Origin: Lytechinus variegatus | Taxonomy: Eukaryota > Echinodermata > Echinoidea > Temnopleuroida > Toxopneustidae | DNA: 64,000 nucleotides | Assembly: GCF_018143015.1 (NCBI RefSeq) | Contig: NC_054746.1 | Coordinates: 44,362,701 to 44,426,700, forward strand | Direction: 5' to 3' | Shown here: in pieces, positions 55,591 to 64,000 of the stretch | Numbering within the stretch: the stretch's first letter is position 1 | How the letters are laid out: the number at the start of each line of letters is the position of its first letter | The notes under the pieces: generated by a model | Told to the model about the DNA's origin: nothing | The model's input: only the letters and a program-made list of their open reading frames with translations | Database searches by the model: none | Program-made: the position numbers and the translations under genes

Positions 55591-58500
55591 ACAAGGTCCC
55601 AAGTCATCCATGAATTTCTCTTGCTGTATTCTCGTCTGGATTCTCGTCTTTCTGGAGGTCATCCAGAGAAGGAAACGTCCATGGATTCTTTTTTGCGTTC
55701 ATAATTCACCTTGGGTGATTATTAACTGTCATCCCAATGAGGAATAAGGCAGTAGAACTCCATGTATGATTCATAGTCTCATCATCCCTTCACACTAACT
55801 CATCTCCGTCCCATGTAGTAATGTTTTCTATATATCTAATGCAACTTTCATAATATCCCAAAGCCTCAGGAGAAATCAGCATGGTTTTGGTGTTTGCTAG
55901 CACATTATATACGACTGAAAGCCCTCAGATTGTCACATTCCAACACCTCTTCTGATTTATTGATCAGATGAAAGTCACCAACCATTACTCTCACTTCATC
56001 TATTTATTTCATCTCATCGGCCCGCACCACGAAGTGGTACAGGATTTTCTCACCATTAAGGACCCATTGGCACTCCTACAATACGGAAAGTGCTGTGGCG
56101 CTTCAACCGCAAGCCGACAGTTTCCAATACGACTCAGTGTAACAGAAAGGCTCGCAGGATTGGAACAACCAATCAAGGTTGCATGCAGTCACAATTAACC
56201 GACCATTTTTTGTTCTTTCCAACTGACAATTTCGAGACCCAGACACACCACCAAAATGCATGGTAGTGCGATATGACGTGCCATCACAGCTAATATCATC
56301 TGTTGATATAGTTTGCTTCACTATATTTCGGTCAACTGTACTTTTTAAAATTTGTATAGGATTCATGAGCCTGAATGCACTTGCCGCTAAATCATCATGG
56401 GTTTATTGCCCATGACGCATTTCTACCCATTTTAACATTATATACGGCTCTTATGTGACGCAAAATCCTCTCGGAAAACTTGTTTTAAGATTTGAGATGA
56501 TCAATGAAATTATTGACATTCATATTTTGACAAACTCTAGTATTATTAGATCGTAGTGCTGTAGTAGAACGTTGGCTTTAAAAAAAATGTGAAATGCCAT
56601 TTAACAAGGCAAGTTGAATTATAGATGCAAATCTATGTTGCTTTGCAAAGCCCCCTTAAAATTCGACGAGTCAACCCAGAAGACCAATTCTGGGAGGAGT
56701 ATAGGATCGAGCATGATATGTATATTTAACTACTGGCATATATTGCCACTATGCAGCCCCCCCCAAAAAAAAATAAAAAATAAGTTAGAAAAAGCAGGCA
56801 GAACCCTTATTTAGCAATCGATAGGAGAAAAAGGGATGAATGAAAAATATATATTTTCTAGTTTGTATAAAAGTTTGCAATGCTCTAAAGTCACCATGAC
56901 TTGAGCAGTAAGAATGGAGTAAGATGGGGGTCGGATGTAAGGTTCATTACTAGATATTAATTCTGACCTATGATCCTTGATGATCAATACAGCACAAGGG
57001 AAACTTGTATTAAGTTGTACACAGGGAGTGGACGAACACTTGCGGAATAGTTATAGCTGTGGGTTGGTGGAGCTTTGCCATTTTATCATTGTGAGCTTAA
57101 ATTTAGGTTTTATCACTGTCTTTCATAAATCTATCTTTAACTTTGAAAACATTTTTAAGAAAGGAACACCATTCAATTGATTTTGTTTCTTTTTTATCTC
57201 TTCCCATTATACATGTATAGCAAATTGTAGAATGTTGGAAATCGGATCAACAACTTTGTGATAGAATGGCACTGAGTCTGAAAACTATCATCATGTTACA
57301 ATGTATTAATATCTATAAAATCGGTTGAGGTAACATTTATTAGTCATTTCTTAAATGAAAAGGATTAACCATTGACTGATAGTGAATAAGATTAATTTTG
57401 TACATTGGCAATACACGTGCATCGGTTCACACACAGAATGGCGGCATGCCTAATACCTTTGATCAACCATGTCACGTGTTTGTTTCCAAGATACTGAAAG
57501 TACTAATAGAAAAGATATGAGCATAGTGCAAAGGGGATGATCCATTAACGTTTCAAATTTGCCATGAATAAAATAGAATCTCTCTCTACCAGACGGGTAA
57601 TATTTCTCACGTTCTCCGTGTTTACGCTGTGTTACAACGTCTCACAATCACCATGACAACAAAAGAAGGAGGGAAAGCAAAGTTAAGTGCAATATTGATA
57701 AGAGCATGGAATCGCATGAATGATTAACGGAGCTCATCATCATTATACTGCCTCCTGCAAACACCCAATGGTTGTGGCGTGTTTGTAGGACACCATAGTC
57801 TTTAGAACCAATCTATTTTCCAATCAAATTACCTACACATTCCCCCGTCATCCGCCTTATTTCTATCTGAACAAAGGCATAACAGTCATGCAAGACAAAG
57901 AAGTGGTGAGTCTACTGATGAATACAGACCATTAATGATTTAATCGAACTTCCAAAGCACCCATTTAGCTGAATAAATCATGAGGATTGAGTCGACGATG
58001 AACTCTACGAGACCTGGTTTCAATGCATGTATAGTTTTATTAAAGTAATCTCTCTGATTTTGCTTTATAAGACAATCATTGTACCAATCACCATCGGTAA
58101 AGATCACAGGAACAAACATATTAAAATGTAATCAACAAACACGATCTTGAATGAAGTCAAGTATTTATTCAGTGGAGTGTTGTACTTTTGGTCTATTGAG
58201 AATGATTATATGAATCAAGAGTTTAATAGAGATTTTTGTTGTTGCTATAATTTGGAACGGTGGACTTTATCAAGATGAAAATAATGTTAATCATGAATAA
58301 TAATAAAACATTGATGTTACTTTCTTATTATTTTCATTGATTATCATTAATAAAATTAATGTTATTATTATTACTAGTAGCATAATAGTAGTGTGGTAGC
58401 TATCGTAGTATATTATCAAGCCCTTGCAAGCAATTGATAGAGGAACATTATTGTGTCAAGAAATCTGCTCTCGTTGACAAAGCAGTCGGCGATAAAATCG

Positions 58501-60170
58501 GCATTTGCATTCTCGTGAATTAAACTAGCCCAAGTTTGAAAATGGTTTACAAAAACCTGTTTTAAAATTTACTTGTACTATCCTTAGGATAGTTGTCTCA
58601 TCATCATCATCATCATCATAATAACGAAGAGAATAAATAATTATTGTCACGGACAAAAGCAGGTCTTCGTGCACTATACTAACGCAACCAAGTACATACA
58701 TTATACTTATTTTCATTTAAAAAATCTAAATAGTAAATAACGTCATTAAAATAGAATACAAAGCAAAACTCTGAATAAATCAGTATTTTTGTTTAGGATA
58801 TATTAATTTGTTTTCATTGAGAGGAAAGTGGTTTACTTCAATCTGGTCAATCTTATTCACCAATCCCTTAGAGTGTAAATACCCATTGCTTTAGTTGAAG
58901 GACAGTGCGTAAGGGACCCCGGAGAAAAATAGACTCGATAACAAAATTTTGATTGATTCTTATGCATAACCCGACCCTTGAGGAAAAGCTTTCACGCTCT
59001 TCCTAGATGTTATCAAGCATTTGTTGCAACTGTTTACAGGTCAAGGAATGATACCATCCGAGGAGTGTATAGTTAAACCCTGAGGTTTTCAGGAAAATTG
59101 TGCTATCATTAATCATTTTGCAGGAACATGATGTATTTTACATTATACTTTTGGAGGGAATGTAGTTCCTGCAATTGGCCTACTAGTCTGGAATCATTTT
59201 TGAAAAAAAAAACATTTTAAATGTGTGAGAACATCTAGCCTTCACACCGTCGCCTTTCATGCCTACCGTTATAGCAATCTTTATACTTTGACTGTGGAAT
59301 CCATTATTACTCTGAGGAAAAGAGAGACGGCGATATACCTGATTATTATTACCTTTATTCTGTGAAAAAGATGTGTGACACAAGCTTTTTAGCATATCTG
59401 TATGGTAATTTTTATAAAATAACTCACAGAATCGCCTTTTCATTTCCATGAAATGTTAGTCCCCTCAGCAAAACCAGCCCTTTATAATCTTACTTTTGTT
59501 GTATAAACTGGCTTTAGTATCGTAGTGACAGCTATAATACCCTGTCAAACATGTGCACTCAGTATACATGAATGAAATACAATCATGATATAAGAACTGG
59601 GTATGGAGACGTTTCTCCCCGTTCATCACCCGAAGGCATACCCGTTTCATTTTGAATGCACCCCCAACGAAGGTCGATAAGATAGATAATGCATAGTCTC
59701 CACTTTCAGTCAGGTTTTCAAAGTGCAGTAAGCACAGTCTCCAAGGTATACAAATATTCTGAAGATTAGCGCTCATATTTTGCACGCTTTTATGATATTG
59801 ATATATCTTGTATCACTATGAAACCAATTACTCTTCTGATTGTATGTTAGTGGTCACGAATGTCTAAGTAATGATGTATAATTTGCTATAAAGTCTTACG
59901 AAAAAGGCTACAATTAATGCGCAAAATAGATGTGCGCATACGATGAGCAGGAAACGGGCAGCGAGTGAGGCTAACGCAAGAACTGTCAAAATGTGTTTGC
60001 CGCCAAATTGGGTTCCGAACTAAGGAAGGGCAGACGATGCGCACTCAAAACAGAGAGAGTGCTCACGGGACGCAGGCCGGGTGATGTGATCTCTAAAAAC
60101 TGCTTTTCGAATACGCTACCCCCAAACACATGGCTCTCCTAGGATCCGTTTTCGATTGACACTGGTTTTT
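55591..60170. other. Intergenic, no gene recognised
   Basis: The open frames at 55968-56366 (both strands) have ordinary base composition but no motif, and I could not support them. Short (CAT)n (58600-58620) and (TTA)n stretches occur. Confidence 0.4.
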
Positions 60171-60173
60171 GAG

Positions 60174-60385
60174 GATATAAGAAACCCCTGCTCTAGGCCT
60201 TGAGTGCAACTCTATGCCATAATGACACGAAAGAATGGTAGCTCAAGAGATAATCTATCATAAGCTGAAGAAACAAAATAGGAATGGTCTGAATTGAAAT
60301 CAAAGGCCAAGATGAGGCCGTCATTGATGTTGGCTTTGTGCAATAATTGTGGACTACGGAATTAAAACGAGATTAAGGGAACAAG
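60174..60385 (+). promoter_or_regulatory. Candidate TATA promoter and 5' UTR
   Basis: GATATAAG at 60174-60181 lies in a locally GC-richer patch (59930-60190, with TGCGCA and GGACGCAGGCCGG). It is about 205 bases upstream of a candidate start codon. A start site near 60205 would be expected. Confidence 0.3.
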
Positions 60386-60418
60386 ATGACTGAGGATACG
60401 AGTCCAACGCCACTCGAG
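60386..60418 (+). CDS. Candidate first coding exon of an unidentified gene
   Basis: ATG (A at -3, context ACAAGATGA) opens MTEDTSPTPLE and is followed directly by GTAAGA, a strong donor in phase 0. The short acidic N-terminus gives no family. The rest of the gene would have to lie beyond the window, because no matching acceptor and exon was found up to 64000. This is a signal-based guess only. Confidence 0.3.
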
Positions 60419-62537
60419 GTAAGATACCCAACTATTTGATTATCACCACGAACAATAACGCATGTTTTGAATCATTGAATAAAAATACTATAAGTTATGG
60501 CTCTATAGGATATTCAATCATTTTCACTTGTTTTTATCTGAGCATAATGTACGTGTCTTTATAATTATTTAAATCGGTTTCCGAAGTTGAGCATCGCTGT
60601 CAATTATAACAGAATGTATCTGACGATTCATACCAACTTAAAAAAATATTTTTAAGATTATCGATACCTGTTTTTCTTCTTTTAGCATGTCTTAGGTCTT
60701 CAAGACTGAAGCATATAGATGATAATAAACGATTTTGCAAGATGTATTTTATAGCATCAATTACACTTTCCACTTAAAGAATATCACTGATGATTATATT
60801 TCTTCAGATATTCCTTTACCATTGATTCATATATGTATTTCGAATCACCATCCTGATCTGGGATAATCTCGATTACATGAATCATATCCCAACTTTATAA
60901 GTAATTTGTTATAAATATCATCATTAACGATGGGTATAAAAAAATGATATAATAAAGTAGAAATAAAATCATATGATAAAATTCTCTCAATGGCTATTCT
61001 ATCATTTTCACTGGTATGGATTTGACAGCCTGCAGAAGAAAAAAAATCACTTGATTTATGATTAATATTTTGAGTTGCATTTAAATGCAATCTACAGTAG
61101 ATATGAACCTGTTGCTAGATCCCATCAACGCTGATTTTTATGCTGAACAATAATACATTTCACTTTATTCATAGAAATGTGATTTTTTTTGTTTTAGAGA
61201 CTTCTAATGTCAAAATTTTCATCACATTTTGTTGTTCCTTGAAGAATTGTGCCGTTTACCAGTATTCAACCCTACTGAATATTATTGTTCAATTTAGTAT
61301 AAAATATTGTTAAAATTGTGCCATTCAGTCCTTAAAAATCTCATATTGTTTTACAAGGAACAAAGTGAAATAAATGGGTTCATTCGAAATTTATGATATT
61401 TTTTCGCTTGATATTAAGATTTTAACTACTGAATTTATTGCTCCATTGTTATTGAACTGAATAGGCGGTCAAGGCTTTATTTCAGTAGTTCAATATTACA
61501 ATTTCGAAATTTTGCCAAGCTCCTTTATCCTTTTGATGTTGTATTGATTTCTGACAAATAAAACACTTTCGAAAAGTAAAAAATGTCACGATCTGCAATA
61601 AAAAATGCTATTTCTTTCTTTCTTAGTTTAATTTGCACATCAAAAAGCAATAGCGGATTTATTTTTGCTTAATGCTGAATTATTTCAATGTTCAATTTCA
61701 ATTATATTTTTATTTTGTAAAGTATTTAATGAGATGAATTGAGGTTACAGGAAAAAATGTTAAGACAATAATACAGGCTATTCATCACACCTACGCACGA
61801 AGCAGTTTTGTTGTTCTTTGATTATAATAGTTGCGAAATACAATTATAATCGGTAGTAATTTGTAATGTGGTGTAACTAAGGCATTGCAAACTTAAGCTT
61901 TTGCCATGATATATGTATTTTCCTTGTAAGTCCTGAAATTAGAACGCTGATTTTTATATACATACAAACACCTCAAACACGCACACTCACACTAACGTAG
62001 GCGCCCCTTCACCAATCAAGGCACCAAAATAAGCCAATAATTCCATAAATCTAATCCACATGATAAATAAAACAGTCATATGATTGAAAAATACTTTTCG
62101 CGGGGTTTCAATATTTTATTCGTTTGATTACAGAAATGCCGCGTGATTCGCGTCAATAGAAGAACCCGAAACTGGAAGAAAAAAGCTGATAAAAATGGGA
62201 GATGCCGGTAATAAATTTGTTATCCTAAAAGCTTTCAGGAACCCTTCTAGTTTAAGCATTAGACAATGGATACTTGGCTGAAGCCCAATTTTATCACGAC
62301 TCCCTGGTGTATGTCTGTGAATATGTATGTGAGGGATTAAGATGGATGGATAATGAACAGGATAGTCCAAATGGACATCGTTACTCTGAGAGTGGAAGGG
62401 TGGAGGTCGATTTCCAAAGTAGTCTTTGAAAATGGGCATCTTTTAGATGAATCAATGATAAACCTATCAACATTACCACAGACAGAAGTGAGAGCTATCT
62501 GACTGAAAGAATGCTATTCACCCTCACACACACCGTG

Positions 62538-62581
<44 letters not shown>

Positions 62582-64000
62582 GATGAGGGTCATCTCAAGC
62601 GATGACGCAGGGAACCATTCTTAGCTTTAGCTTTCGTCTTTATTAAGATTTCGTCAGAAGCATTCTGAAAAATACAAGGGAAAACAACATCCAAGTTTGG
62701 CTAATAATCACAAATTAATGCACATCTTTTGAGTGGACCCTCATCTCGTTATGTTACATACTCTCATCTCAAGAGCGTTTGGTACACGTAAACTTGGCAT
62801 CTCAATATATGTGATAAATAAATAAATAAATATGTATACATACATAAGTGGGAAAATAGTTGAATAAATTAGTAAATCAATCAAATAGTTAATCAATTAA
62901 ACTATAAAAAACGCACGTGTGAAACAAATCATATATTTCAATAATAAGTTTGAACGCATCGCACCCTTGCTTTACTCGTTGTCGAACATCATACCCTCCC
63001 CTTCCGTACAAAGGATCTGCTTATGGCCATAAATGTGTAAGGAACTGCAAACAGATTATGTAAAATGAGAAAGGAGTACCGTCAGATGTTTTTAAAGCAG
63101 TCAAGTGATGAGTGATTCCTTGAAAATGAAGGAAGTTTGCTCTAAATACGGAGATTTGACGGATTGTGAGGATAAACAACAAAATCGAAGCTGCACTGAT
63201 TGCGAATCAGTGTTGGCTAAAAGCAACATGTTACATACACACAAATAAGTTGATTAGATATTACAAAAAAAAGTGTTTAAATTATTTTGTGGAGGTGTAA
63301 ATATGAGTTGCGCATATGAAGACCAGAAAAAAAAATTTCCATGGTCCTCATGGAAAAAGTTACAGGAATCGCCAGATGGATTCCCCTTTATCTAAATAGT
63401 GTTATAGAATAGAAAACCGTTTCACGAAAGGAAATTTACAGTCATAATAATACACAAATCCCTCATTTCAAAATCTTTGTGCTCTATATTCTGTGGATAT
63501 CAAACTGACCAGGATTGTGAATATACAATATGATTGTTTAATAAAACAACGTCATTAATTCATGATTAGACAAAGAAGTTTACATTCTTTTAAGTAAATT
63601 ATGACCATACTAGAGTATAATCATGAAATGTTGAGAGGAGCTCTCTGTTTTCCATGTATCTTTTGTGAAAGTTAAAACAAAAATTAGAATCGTTCTGTTC
63701 ATGTGATGTTCATATCCGAGCTTTTGTCGGCGCTTTACTGTAATATGCAAGAGGAATTAATCAAAGTGTAGGCTTCTCGCCGTTCTAATCTCATGTAATG
63801 CAATATTCCAAGGCCGTCCTCTTTCCTTTTTGTATATTAAAATCTAGCATCACATTTTCATTGTCAGTACCCAATTTCATTAATGCACAGTACAGTGTAC
63901 CATTAAAGCAACAACATGGTTGTATTTCTATGCCTGAGTCATATCGTATATTCTGAGCCAGTTGAAGCGAACTGTTCTGATTGTGGACATGATGCTGATT
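60419..64000. other. Probable intron or intergenic sequence
   Basis: No coding exon recognised. Contains the (TA)n tract listed separately; otherwise AT-rich single-copy-looking sequence. Confidence 0.35.
62541..62579. repeat. (TA)n microsatellite
   Basis: About 19 TA units preceded by CACACACACCGTGGTG. Confidence 0.95.

Noticed and set aside
55968-56366. Overlapping open frames on both strands
   Set aside because: Each is under 90 codons, has no motif, and neither strand shows convincing splice or poly(A) signals.

Overview
The window looks like nuclear DNA from a deuterostome invertebrate, most probably an echinoderm such as a sea urchin. The reasons are AT-rich sequence, small genes with many GT-AG introns, a vertebrate-like BBS1 protein, several tRNA-derived SINE families, and many small non-autonomous DNA transposons. 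The species cannot be fixed from sequence alone. I see no bacterial, plasmid or CRISPR features and no LTR or virus-like element.

Layout. 1-3.8 kb is intergenic with one mariner-type MITE. 3.9-6.4 kb is a two-exon gene for a SERTA-domain (SERTAD/CDCA4-like) transcriptional co-regulator. 6.4-14.9 kb is repeat-rich: two copies of one tRNA-headed SINE, long purine and GT tracts, an 18-bp-type minisatellite, a 1.9-kb hAT element with an exact 8-bp target duplication, a tRNA gene with an apparent TCA anticodon, and a nearly perfect palindrome of about 420 bp centred on a second copy of that tRNA.

14.9-37.9 kb is one 15-exon gene on the plus strand encoding BBS1 (about 599 aa), a BBSome subunit. 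All splice phases join cleanly. Its 9.4-kb first intron holds a 6.07-kb foldback element with roughly 1.5-kb inverted arms and a 10-bp target duplication (MULE-like), followed by a second inverted/direct repeat complex. Other introns and the 3' region hold SINEs, TA-flanked MITEs, a LINE 3' fragment and a Helitron-like element whose tandem units each carry a DR1 nuclear-receptor half-site pair.

43.4-53.3 kb is a tandem array of three paralogous genes, all on plus, each with one coding intron at the same place and phase. They encode 267-271 aa P-loop proteins of the sulfotransferase fold. Each paralog has its own hAT-type insertion nearby (3' UTR, intron, and upstream). A cluster of direct-repeat nuclear-receptor half-sites lies about 2 kb upstream of the array.

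53.3-64 kb has no gene I can recognise apart from a candidate TATA promoter and short first coding exon near 60.2-60.4 kb, which may open a gene running out of the window.

The three gene groups (SERTA regulator, BBSome subunit, sulfotransferase-like enzymes) have no evident shared pathway. The most noteworthy material is the repeat architecture and the young sulfotransferase-like array.
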